Position numbers and translations under genes: made by a program. The notes under the pieces were generated by a model, which made no database searches, was not told where the DNA came from, and was given only the letters and a program-made list of their open reading frames with translations. A stretch of 6,227 nt of DNA from Prolixibacteraceae bacterium (GTDB lineage Bacteria; Bacteroidota; Bacteroidia; Bacteroidales; Prolixibacteraceae), in assembly GCA_016788685.1 (NCBI GenBank), contig JAEUSS010000509.1, positions 1 to 6,227 of the forward strand, given 5' to 3'. Of the stretch, positions 1 through 6,106 are shown piece after piece. Numbering within the stretch: position 1 is the stretch's first letter; every line of letters starts with the position of its first letter.

Positions 1-1298
1 AGAACAACACCTCCGGCGATTTATGGAACCGTTGCTACTCAGGCATTTATCGTGCAAACCTCTACCTTCAGAAACAAGCTGATGTCGAATGGAAAACCGA
101 AGGATTGAAAAACAGATTCGAAGGTGAAGCGTTGTTTCTGAGAGCATATCTCTACTGGGATTTGGTACGCCACTACGGGTACGTGCCAATTATTACCGAA
201 GTTCTCCCCAATGTTGAAGACTATAAAAACATTCCGCAGAACTCTCCTGCCGAAGTATTTACTCAAATAGCTGCTGATTTGCTGAAAGCGATCCCTGCAT
301 TACCCGTTCAGATTTCCCCGGCCGAAAAAGGAAGAGTTTCGAAAGGTGCCGCTCAGGCTTTAATGGCCCGTATTTACCTTTACCATGAGGGTTTTGCCAA
401 ACCAGTAATGAGTGCACCGGCATGGAGCGATGGTACGACAACCATCGACAAAGCCTACGTTCGGGCAGCCTTAGATCAGGTTATTGCAAGCAATGTTTAT
501 TCGCTCCTGCCCGATTACGCTGATTTGTGGGACTGGAACAATCAAAACAATGCGGAATCGTTACTCGAAATGCAATACTCAGACAAAGCCAAATCAGGTG
601 ACTGGGGCGGATGGAACATCAATGGGAACTTCTCTTGTGTTTGGTTAAGTGTTCGTAATCCTGAAGGAGATGCTTCAATTTACCCCGGATGGTCACTTGC
701 TGTTCCGACGTGGAGTTTAGCTAATGAATTCGAAGCCGGCGACCCGCGAAAAGAAGCAACGCTGTACAATGCCGATGTTGAGCTGACTAAGTACACCAAA
801 GCATTTATGAACACTGGTTATTTCAATAAAAAATACATGGCACTGAGCGCGTTCATCGGCTCCGGCGGTGACCCCAGCCATAACTTCCCGCGTAACTTTG
901 TCGATATCCGTTATGCAGAGGTGCTGCTGATGGCTGCTGAGCTTTACCTGGCAGACAATCCGACAAAAGCTCTTGGTTATTTAAATGAAGTCAGAACCCG
1001 TTCAATGGGGGCTGGTGCTGCCTTATCGGGCATTACTCTGGATGCCATCTACCACGAAAGACGTGTTGAATTTGGAGGCGAAGGACTTCGGAAATGGGAT
1101 TTGTTAAGAAGAGGACAAGATTATGCCGCGGCTAAGATCAATGCCAGTTTCAATGTTCCTCAGGGTATTCCAAATCCGGCTGATTTTGCGGTCAGAACCT
1201 ATAACCCCAATACCTGGGGAATGTTTCCTATTCCGGCAAGTGAAATCAGGAATACAAACAAAGATGTTTTGAAACAAATGGTTCCTGCCTATAAATAA
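1..1298 (+). CDS. SusD/RagB-family outer-membrane glycan-binding lipoprotein, N terminus cut by window edge
   Basis: SusD-like proteins are surface lipoproteins that sit as a lid on a SusC TonB-dependent transporter and bind the oligosaccharide being imported. The frame is open from base 3, giving 431 visible residues; full family members have roughly 500-600, so about 100 or more residues, including signal peptide and lipobox, are missing. Visible hallmarks, counted from the first in-window codon: the TPR-type helix FEGEALFLRAYLYWDLVRHYG near 39-59, the C-terminal block with VDIRYAEVLLMAAELY near 300-315, and ERRVEFGGEGLRKWDLLRRG at 352-371, which matches the family signature ERRxEF...G.R..DL.R. 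The protein ends in MVPAYK. A TTG at 105 could be read as a start, but the homology-like sequence runs upstream through it, so this is a partial gene and not a short one. The next gene follows after 34 bp, so the two are probably co-transcribed. Family assignment is very secure; the ligand is inferred only from the neighbouring GH16. Confidence 0.96.
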   Translation, partial: NNTSGDLWNRCYSGIYRANLYLQKQADVEWKTEGLKNRFEGEALFLRAYLYWDLVRHYGYVPIITEVLPNVEDYKNIPQNSPAEVFTQIAADLLKAIPALPVQISPAEKGRVSKGAAQALMARIYLYHEGFAKPVMSAPAWSDGTTTIDKAYVRAALDQVIASNVYSLLPDYADLWDWNNQNNAESLLEMQYSDKAKSGDWGGWNINGNFSCVWLSVRNPEGDASIYPGWSLAVPTWSLANEFEAGDPRKEATLYNADVELTKYTKAFMNTGYFNKKYMALSAFIGSGGDPSHNFPRNFVDIRYAEVLLMAAELYLADNPTKALGYLNEVRTRSMGAGAALSGITLDAIYHERRVEFGGEGLRKWDLLRRGQDYAAAKINASFNVPQGIPNPADFAVRTYNPNTWGMFPIPASEIRNTNKDVLKQMVPAYK

Positions 1299-1332
1299 GG
1301 ATTTCGGACTTTTTACTGAATATTTAAAATTT

Positions 1333-2799
1333 ATGAAAATGAAAAAAATAAAATATATACAGAAACTGTTCAGTTTGGCAGCCCTCATGCTCGTTATGTT
1401 TGCGTGTGCGCCTGAAATAGACGACAGCGTTGATATTGGCCAGGCTCCGACTGAAGATCAGCTTGATTTCACTGCCACACCCACAGCGGCAAAACCCAAT
1501 ATCATAGAAATCAAGAACACCTCTAAAATTCCTGGAATTATAAACTGGGATTTTGGCAACAACCAAAAAGGCAAAGGCGAATCGGCAACTGTAGAGTATC
1601 CGTTTAAAGGCACATACACAATTGTAATGACCGTGTACTCAAAAGGAGGTTCAACATCTAAATCCAAGACAATAACAATTGCCAACGACGACATGTCGAT
1701 GCTTAATACTCCGATGTACACCGCACTCACTGGCGGAGCAAGCAACCTGGCAGGCAAAACCTGGGTTTTTGATCAGTATCATGAAGGGCATTTTGGTGTC
1801 GGACCGATTGCCGGTTCAACTCCGGAATGGTGGAGCTGTCCTGCCGAAGGAAAAACCAAAAGCTGTCTTTATTCTCAGGAATTTACATTTACCCAGGTCG
1901 GTATTAAAATGGTATGGAAAAACAACGGATCAGTTTATACCAATGAAAATGGCCGTCAGGCTCTTGCAACATTGGGCTATCCGAATTCAGTAGTTCCGGG
2001 AGACGGAGATTTTGATGTGACTTATGCACCAAAAGCAGCTTATACTTTTACGCTGAAAGAATCAGAGAAAACCATTACTTTAAGCGATGGCGCATTCTTC
2101 GGACATTATGCAGGAACATCTACATACCAGATCATTTCGCTTACTGAAGATGAGATGTACCTGAGATGTGCAAGTACGGTAGAAACCGGAAATGCCTGGT
2201 ATTACCGGTTTATTCCGAAGGAAAAGAATGTAAAACCAGTCATCATCATTCCTGTTCAGGCAACTCCGCTGTCAGAAGATTTTGAAGGCACAACCGATAA
2301 AGTCGAATTCAAATTCGAAGACATGGGCACTCTGACCAATCCGCATTATTTTAACCCGGCACCAGTCCCGGTTAACACATCTTCAAAAGCATTCTTGTAC
2401 CAGAAGACCTCGGCTTTTTATTCCAACATCTATTTTGCGGCCAAAACCTATAAGTTTGATCTGACTGAGCAAAATAAGGTAAAGATGAAAGTTTACATTC
2501 CTTCCTACAACGATTATTTAGGAACATACGATGTAGCCGGAAGCTGGATTTCAGTCAATCAACTTCAGCGTCAGGTTGCGGTAAAACTTCAGGACAGCAG
2601 CCTGGGAGGAAACGCGTGGACAACACAAACTGAAGTTGTGAAAGCCAATCTGGCTACCGATAAATGGATCGAATTAACATTTGATTTCAGTTCGGTAAGT
2701 ACTCGTCAGGATTATGACAAGATCGTCATTCAGTTCGGTGCCGAAGGACATGCAGCTCCCGGGATCTTCTTCTTTGATGACTTTAGTTTTGACAAATAA
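1333..2799 (+). CDS. PKD-domain surface lipoprotein, probable PUL surface glycan-binding protein
   Basis: This 488-residue protein is a likely surface glycan-binding lipoprotein (SusE/SusF-position protein). Residues 1-24 form a lipoprotein signal peptide with lipobox MFAC and lipidated Cys25; acidic residues soon after (CAPEIDD) resemble the Bacteroidota surface-export signal. Residues about 45-118 read as a PKD domain, with the core NWDFGN at 71-76 and YPFKGTYTIVMTV at 89-101. Residues about 138-295 form a second beta-rich module with WVFD (144-147), HFGVGP (153-158) and PEWW (164-167), a pattern I associate with other PKD-containing PUL lipoproteins. Residues about 305-488 look like a jelly-roll, carbohydrate-binding-like module that starts at SEDFEG and ends FFFDDFSF. 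No catalytic motif was recognised. Two in-frame ATGs exist (1333 and 1339); both keep the signal peptide, and 1333 sits just after an AT-rich stretch. Position between susD and the GH16 gene supports glycan capture. The role is inferred from architecture and context. Confidence 0.85.
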   Translation: MKMKKIKYIQKLFSLAALMLVMFACAPEIDDSVDIGQAPTEDQLDFTATPTAAKPNIIEIKNTSKIPGIINWDFGNNQKGKGESATVEYPFKGTYTIVMTVYSKGGSTSKSKTITIANDDMSMLNTPMYTALTGGASNLAGKTWVFDQYHEGHFGVGPIAGSTPEWWSCPAEGKTKSCLYSQEFTFTQVGIKMVWKNNGSVYTNENGRQALATLGYPNSVVPGDGDFDVTYAPKAAYTFTLKESEKTITLSDGAFFGHYAGTSTYQIISLTEDEMYLRCASTVETGNAWYYRFIPKEKNVKPVIIIPVQATPLSEDFEGTTDKVEFKFEDMGTLTNPHYFNPAPVPVNTSSKAFLYQKTSAFYSNIYFAAKTYKFDLTEQNKVKMKVYIPSYNDYLGTYDVAGSWISVNQLQRQVAVKLQDSSLGGNAWTTQTEVVKANLATDKWIELTFDFSSVSTRQDYDKIVIQFGAEGHAAPGIFFFDDFSFDK

Positions 2800-2905
2800 G
2801 TTCAACTCATAAAAAGCAATCTGTTATCAGCTCAATTCTGAAGCCTATTCTGGTATTTAGATTGAAAGATTAAACCGGCTTTTGATTAAGTATATGATAA
2901 TGGGG

Positions 2906-2942
2906 ACTCCTGCCTCATCCGGTCCGCCGGATAGGCAGGAGT
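2906..2942 (+). terminator. GC-rich hairpin in the leader of the GH16 gene; leaky terminator, attenuator or repeat element
   Basis: The left arm at 2906-2922 pairs with the right arm at 2927-2942 across a 4-base loop (TCCG). The outer ten bases, ACTCCTGCCT and AGGCAGGAGT, are perfectly complementary. The inner six, ATCCGG and CCGGAT, are also perfect, and one unpaired C at 2916 is the only bulge. The stem is much richer in GC than the surrounding intergenic DNA. It is followed by TTATTTCT, a moderately T-rich run, and stands 21 bases before the GH16 ATG. It could end most transcripts from the susD-lipoprotein genes, stabilise processed mRNA ends, or be a dispersed REP-like element. The structure is certain from the sequence; the function is not. 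Confidence 0.6.
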
Positions 2943-2963
2943 TTATTTCTCATCTGAATTAAA

Positions 2964-3821
2964 ATGAAAATTGAAATGAAAGGATTTTTCTTTTTGACGA
3001 CTCTCTTGTGTACACTCTCACTGTGGGGGTGCGCCAAAGACAATAAGTCGGAACCCACAGGAGTAAAACCCGGTACCGGAACCGGCACCGGAGACTACGA
3101 GTTGGTATGGAGCGATGAATTTAATTACGCCGGCTTGCCCGACAGTAAAAAATGGAGTTTCGACACGGATGGAAACGCCTCGGGATGGGGAAATAATGAA
3201 GCTCAGTTTTATACCTCTTCCCGCCTGAAAAATGCAGAAGTAAAAGACGGCGTTCTCCGTATCAATGCCATTAAAGAGGATTTCGAAGGGAAGAAATACA
3301 CTTCGGCCCGTCTGGTAACCAGAACCAAAGGCGACTGGCTCTACGGAAAGGTAGAAGTCAGAGCCAAGCTTCCGGACGGGAGAGGTATGTGGCCTGCCAT
3401 ATGGATGCTGCCTACCGACTGGACATACGGAGGCTGGCCTGCCAGCGGTGAGATTGACATCATGGAAAATGTTGGGTATGATCCGTTTGTAATCGTCGGC
3501 ACTGCACACACCCAAGCCTACAACCATGTACAGGGAACACAAAAAAGCGGAACAATCAATATTCCGGACTGCTATACCGAATTTCACAACTACATCCTGG
3601 AATGGGAAGCCAACGAATACCGGATTTACGTCGATTCGAAGTTGTTCTTCACCTTCAGGAACGAAAAAACAGGCTTCCAGGCGTGGCCTTTCGACAAACG
3701 CTTTCACCTGTTGCTCAACGTTGCTGTCGGCGGCAACTGGGGCGGAGCAAAAGGAATTGACGACTCCATCTTTCCCCGCACCATGCTTGTTGATTATGTC
3801 AGGGTTTATCAGAGAAAATAA
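2964..3821 (+). CDS. GH16 endo-beta-1,3(4)-glucanase (laminarinase-like) lipoprotein
   Basis: This 285-residue glycoside hydrolase of family 16 probably cleaves internal bonds of beta-1,3-glucan (laminarin) or mixed-linkage beta-1,3/1,4-glucan by a retaining mechanism at the cell surface. Residues 1-22 are a lipoprotein signal ending LWGC, with lipidated Cys23. A short Pro/Gly/Thr linker (about 31-43, PGTGTGTG) leads to a single catalytic domain at about 45-285. The active-site motif is GEIDIMENVG at 162-171: Glu163 is the expected nucleophile, Asp165 the helper and Glu168 the acid/base. The extra Met between Ile166 and Glu168 is the beta-bulge form typical of laminarinases. Other family landmarks are LVWSDEFN (47-54), MWPAIWMLP (142-150) and the closing strand VDYVRVYQ. 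No carbohydrate-binding module is attached. The start at 2964 is taken because it follows an AT-rich leader; ATG 2976 would give an equally good signal peptide. It is the last gene of the PUL unit in this window. Exact linkage preference cannot be read from sequence. Confidence 0.94.
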   Translation: MKIEMKGFFFLTTLLCTLSLWGCAKDNKSEPTGVKPGTGTGTGDYELVWSDEFNYAGLPDSKKWSFDTDGNASGWGNNEAQFYTSSRLKNAEVKDGVLRINAIKEDFEGKKYTSARLVTRTKGDWLYGKVEVRAKLPDGRGMWPAIWMLPTDWTYGGWPASGEIDIMENVGYDPFVIVGTAHTQAYNHVQGTQKSGTINIPDCYTEFHNYILEWEANEYRIYVDSKLFFTFRNEKTGFQAWPFDKRFHLLLNVAVGGNWGGAKGIDDSIFPRTMLVDYVRVYQRK

Positions 3822-3848
3822 ATACGTTCATTCTTAAAGGTTAAAACG

Positions 3849-3890
3849 AAGTCCGGCAGACCAGATCAGGTTGCCGGACTTTTGCTTTTA
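3849..3890 (+). terminator. Rho-independent terminator after the GH16 gene
   Basis: A perfect 10-bp stem (AAGTCCGGCA at 3849-3858 with TGCCGGACTT at 3872-3881) encloses a 13-base loop that can add three more pairs (ACC 3860-3862 with GGT 3869-3871). It is followed by TTTTGCTTTT. It lies 27 bases after the GH16 stop codon and marks the end of the PUL transcript, separating it from yaaA. Confidence 0.9.
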
Positions 3891-3975
3891 TAAAATTCAA
3901 ACTTACAGCAAAGGCCAGCGATTCCCGAAGAAAGAACATTTGGAATCTGTAACTTAAATCTGAACTTTGATTTCT

Positions 3976-3983
3976 TATCTTTG
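3976..3983 (+). promoter_or_regulatory. Candidate Bacteroidota -7 promoter element for yaaA
   Basis: TATCTTTG matches the Bacteroidota primary-sigma -7 consensus TAnnTTTG. It lies 32 bases before the yaaA ATG and downstream of the terminator that closes the PUL, where a promoter is expected. No good TTTG -33 element is present at the usual 19-21 bp upstream; a TTTG at 3966-3969 is too close and one at 3939-3942 too far. The call therefore rests on the -7 match and the position. Confidence 0.55.
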
Positions 3984-4015
3984 TTTTGCTTCATTAAATC
4001 AAATCAGAAAACGAA

Positions 4016-4780
4016 ATGATCATTGTTATCTCTCCGGCCAAAACCCTCTACGACCGTTCACCGGTTCAGTATAAACCATTTTCACAGGCCGACTTTTTAC
4101 CTGAAGCCGAAAAGATTGTCTCGTTGCTAAAAAAGAAAAAGCCTTTGCAACTGGCTAAACTGATGGACATTTCGCCCAAACTGGCCGAATTGAACTACCA
4201 GCGTTTCCAGTCGTGGGCACTCCCCTTCTCTCCTGACAATTCATGGCAGGCCGTGCTGATGTTTAACGGCGATGTATACCAGGGATTACAGGCCGAAACC
4301 TTTTCGGATTCGGAATTTGCGATGGCACAGCAACACCTCAGGATTCTTTCCGGAGTATACGGACTGTTGAAACCGCTGGATCTGATTCAGCCCTACCGCC
4401 TTGAGATGGGAACCGACCTGCCTGTTGCCCGAAAAAAGAACCTCTGCGAGTTCTGGAAAACAAAAATCACAACCCAACTGAACCGCGAACTGGAGACCAC
4501 TGGCCAAAACGTACTGATCAACCTGGCTTCGAATGAATACTTCAGCGCCATTGACACCCAAAAACTGAAAGCCAGGATTATTACCCCGGTATTTAAAGAA
4601 CATAAAAACGGACAGTACCAAATGGTATCCTTCTATGCCAAAAAAGCCCGCGGACTAATGAGCCGGTTTGCCATTCAGAATGGCATCACCGATGCTGAAG
4701 AGCTAAAAGCTTTTGATCTGGAAGGATACTATTTCAACAATCAACTTTCGCAGGAAAACAATTGGGTGTTCACCCGGTAG
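4016..4780 (+). CDS. yaaA: YaaA, peroxide-stress protein (UPF0246/DUF328 family)
   Basis: YaaA is a cytoplasmic protein that in E. coli limits damage from hydrogen peroxide by lowering free intracellular iron; DNA binding has also been reported for the family. The 254-residue length is close to the E. coli protein (about 258). Family landmarks are all visible: ISPAKTL at 5-11, the central block LSGVYGLLKPLDLIQPYRLEMGT at 111-133, INLASNEY at 168-175, ARGLMSRF at 211-218 and FDLEGYYF at 233-240. There is no signal peptide or membrane segment. The start at 4016 puts the conserved N-terminal strand MIIVISPAK at residue 1, as in relatives, and no upstream start is needed. It has its own candidate promoter and no operon partner here; folE begins 125 bp further on with its own promoter element. 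Identification is secure. The stress role is taken from the enteric homologue and is not shown for this organism. Confidence 0.95.
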   Translation: MIIVISPAKTLYDRSPVQYKPFSQADFLPEAEKIVSLLKKKKPLQLAKLMDISPKLAELNYQRFQSWALPFSPDNSWQAVLMFNGDVYQGLQAETFSDSEFAMAQQHLRILSGVYGLLKPLDLIQPYRLEMGTDLPVARKKNLCEFWKTKITTQLNRELETTGQNVLINLASNEYFSAIDTQKLKARIITPVFKEHKNGQYQMVSFYAKKARGLMSRFAIQNGITDAEELKAFDLEGYYFNNQLSQENNWVFTR

Positions 4781-4810
4781 GTATTATTTTGTCGGGTAAA
4801 GGTGCTTATT

Positions 4811-4836
4811 CAGGAGAAAATTGAAAAGGTCTCCTG
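4811..4836 (+). promoter_or_regulatory. Inverted repeat between yaaA and folE, just upstream of the folE -7 element
   Basis: CAGGAGA (4811-4817) is perfectly complementary to TCTCCTG (4830-4836), with a 12-base A-rich loop. No T-run follows, so it is a poor intrinsic terminator for yaaA, though it begins 30 bases after the yaaA stop codon. Its right arm ends 19 bp before the folE -7 element and thus overlaps the expected -33 region. An operator role is possible but unproven. Confidence 0.35.
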
Positions 4837-4855
4837 CTTGTAACACCGAACTTAC

Positions 4856-4863
4856 TACCTTTG
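4856..4863 (+). promoter_or_regulatory. Candidate Bacteroidota -7 promoter element for folE
   Basis: TACCTTTG is an exact match to TAnnTTTG and lies 42 bases before the folE ATG. The nearest TTG (4838-4840) leaves a gap of only 15 bp, shorter than the usual 19-21, so the -33 element is weak. The predicted leader is about 35 bases and carries a Shine-Dalgarno-like AAAGGA at 4894-4899, six bases before the ATG, which supports the chosen folE start. Confidence 0.6.
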
Positions 4864-4905
4864 CGGCCGAGTCGGTTAAACAAATTTTGACAGAAAGGAA
4901 TTTAA

Positions 4906-5520
4906 ATGGAATTTACACTGAACGGAGAAAATGGCACCTACCGAAAAGTAGAACAGTATGATCCGGAAACCACATCAAAACTAAGTGAGCACTACAAGAA
5001 GATAATCGATCTGGTTGGCGAGAACTCCGAACGCGAGGGATTGAAACAAACTCCCATGCGCGTAGCCAAATCCATTCAGTTCCTGCTTCAGGGATACGAA
5101 CAAGACCCGGAAGAAATTCTGCGCTCGGCTATGTTTAAAGAAGATTACCGGCAAATGGTTATTGTCAAAGACATCGAGATTTATTCGATGTGCGAGCACC
5201 ACATGCTTCCGTTCATTGGCAAAGCCCACATCGGCTATATTCCGAACGGTTACATTACCGGGCTCAGCAAAATTGCCCGCGTTGTTGATGCTTATGCCCG
5301 CCGGCTGCAGGTTCAGGAGAGGCTTACTACTCAAATTAAAGATTGTATCCAGAATACCCTGAATCCGCTTGGGGTAGCCGTTGTTATCGAAGCGCAGCAC
5401 CTTTGCATGCAAATGCGCGGTGTTCAGAAACAAAATTCGACCACAACCACCTCCGACTTTACCGGTGCTTTTGAACGGGTTGCCACCAGAGAAGAATTCA
5501 TCAGGTTAATACAAGGATAA
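4906..5520 (+). CDS. folE: GTP cyclohydrolase I (type IA, FolE)
   Basis: FolE converts GTP to 7,8-dihydroneopterin triphosphate and formate, the first committed step toward tetrahydrofolate and other pterins; it works in the cytoplasm as a homodecamer. The 204-residue length fits the family (E. coli 222). Signature 1 is [20 protein letters not shown] at 94-113 and signature 2 is [20 protein letters not shown] at 121-140. Zinc ligands equivalent to E. coli Cys110, His113 and Cys181 are Cys96, His99 and Cys167; catalytic or substrate-site His98 and His165 are also present. The [13 protein letters not shown] segment at 171-183 is the usual C-terminal substrate loop. Residues 1-25 are a variable N-terminal extension. 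The ATG at 4906 is supported by AAAGGA six bases upstream. All key residues are intact, so the enzyme should be active and zinc-dependent. No strong terminator follows it, and the next gene has its own promoter-like element 61 bases downstream. Confidence 0.97.
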   Translation: MEFTLNGENGTYRKVEQYDPETTSKLSEHYKKIIDLVGENSEREGLKQTPMRVAKSIQFLLQGYEQDPEEILRSAMFKEDYRQMVIVKDIEIYSMCEHHMLPFIGKAHIGYIPNGYITGLSKIARVVDAYARRLQVQERLTTQIKDCIQNTLNPLGVAVVIEAQHLCMQMRGVQKQNSTTTTSDFTGAFERVATREEFIRLIQG

Positions 5521-5580
5521 AAAGCACAAAAAGGTTAACTATTCTTAACATTCAATTCCATTTTCTTTAGACTTTAGTCG

Positions 5581-5588
5581 TACTTTTG
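5581..5588 (+). promoter_or_regulatory. Candidate -7 promoter element, almost touching the small ORF start
   Basis: TACTTTTG is an exact match to TAnnTTTG. It ends six bases before the ATG at 5595, so a transcript starting at the usual distance would have a leader of only a few bases or none. A weak -33-like TTTTC lies at 5561-5565, about 16 bp upstream. Two TTAAC direct repeats at 5535-5539 and 5545-5549, ten bases apart, lie further upstream. Confidence 0.5.
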
Positions 5589-5594
5589 CCTTCG

Positions 5595-5897
5595 ATGAAA
5601 ATACTGAGAAATATATTGCTGAGGTTTCTTTTTTTAGCCGTACTACTCTTCTGCCTCGAACCGGAAGTTTATAACGACAGCTATTCTCAGTCTTATAGTG
5701 TCGAAATTTCAGCCGACACAGGCAACTTAAATGATATTTTCAGTCCGGATAACGATTCGTTTGACGATGATCATATCTATCAGGCCCAGGCCATTAGCCT
5801 GGTAGCAGAGCCAGTTCTCCGGATGTCGGCAGCAAAGTATATTTTTCTTTTACACCGGTCTCCTCACTCCAACTGGCAACCACCCCAATATTCATAA
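5595..5897 (+). CDS. Small exported or membrane-anchored protein of unknown function
   Basis: This 100-residue protein was not recognised. Residues 1-21 form a signal-like N terminus, with Lys2/Arg5/Arg10 interspersed and a hydrophobic run at 11-21 (FLFLAVLLFCL). Cys20 is not in a proper lipobox because Phe precedes it, so the segment is either a cleaved signal peptide or an uncleaved anchor. The following stretch is acidic (NLNDIFSPDNDSFDDDH, about 46-62), and the C terminus is short, aromatic and proline-bearing (HRSPHSNWQPPQYS). An alternative TTG start at 5586 would lie inside the -7 element, so ATG 5595 is preferred. No Shine-Dalgarno site is visible, consistent with a nearly leaderless message. 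It is separated from folE by 74 bp and probably transcribed on its own. The signal-like N terminus and the promoter position favour a real gene, but no function can be assigned. Confidence 0.6.
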   Translation: MKILRNILLRFLFLAVLLFCLEPEVYNDSYSQSYSVEISADTGNLNDIFSPDNDSFDDDHIYQAQAISLVAEPVLRMSAAKYIFLLHRSPHSNWQPPQYS

Positions 5898-6106
5898 GAA
5901 CAACTGTCAGGTAACCTGCAAACCGGCACATCAGGATAGTCTCATCCGCAACCGGAAACGCAATCCTTCGGCTTTGCTACTCCTGCCTTCTGTTCACCGG
6001 AACTTCATTCAAAGTGCCGGATAAAGCACGAACTCATTCAATTTTTAAAATAAAAAACAGGCCATCAGCACTGCGTGGCCAATCAAACAATCTAAAAATT
6101 CATCAC
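5898..6106. other. Intergenic stretch without a recognisable gene
   Basis: These 209 bases hold no ORF with a convincing start on either strand. A start-less open frame runs from about 5806 to 6022 across the end of the small ORF and is judged to be chance. The last 60 bases are A/T-rich, as expected before a Bacteroidota gene. A weak inverted repeat, GGCCA (6060-6064) with TGGCC (6076-6080), lies 27 bases before the next ATG. No TAnnTTTG element was found here, so the promoter of the next gene is not evident. Confidence 0.5.

Noticed and set aside
105..1298. Short SusD protein starting at TTG 105
   Set aside because: The frame continues upstream to the window edge with SusD-like sequence, so this is an internal Leu codon of a truncated gene.
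3018..3707. Long antisense open frame (229 codons) opposite the GH16 gene
   Set aside because: It lies wholly inside a well-supported GH16 gene. The translated product has no recognisable domain, and the frame is explained by codon bias on the coding strand.
4772..4797. ACCCG/CGGGT inverted repeat across the yaaA stop codon as a terminator
   Set aside because: Only five base pairs with a 16-base loop and no following T-run.
4981..5433. Antisense open frame of 150 codons opposite folE
   Set aside because: It is fully inside folE, whose own frame carries all catalytic residues. The antisense product shows no family motif and no promoter-like start.
5979..5988. ACTCCTGCCT here repeats the outer left arm of the hairpin at 2906-2915
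   Set aside because: A single 10-base match within 6 kb is not unexpected, and no complementary arm lies nearby, so it is not a second copy of the hairpin element.
5923..6020. CCGGCAC at 5923-5929 and GTGCCGG at 6014-6020 as a long-range stem
   Set aside because: The arms are only 7 bp with an 84-base loop, which is too weak to claim without conservation.
5806..6022. Open frame of about 70 codons overlapping the end of the small ORF in another frame; considered as a frameshifted extension
   Set aside because: It has no ATG or plausible alternative start, its product shows no continuity with the small protein, and a frame this long can occur by chance. A frameshift would need homologue evidence.
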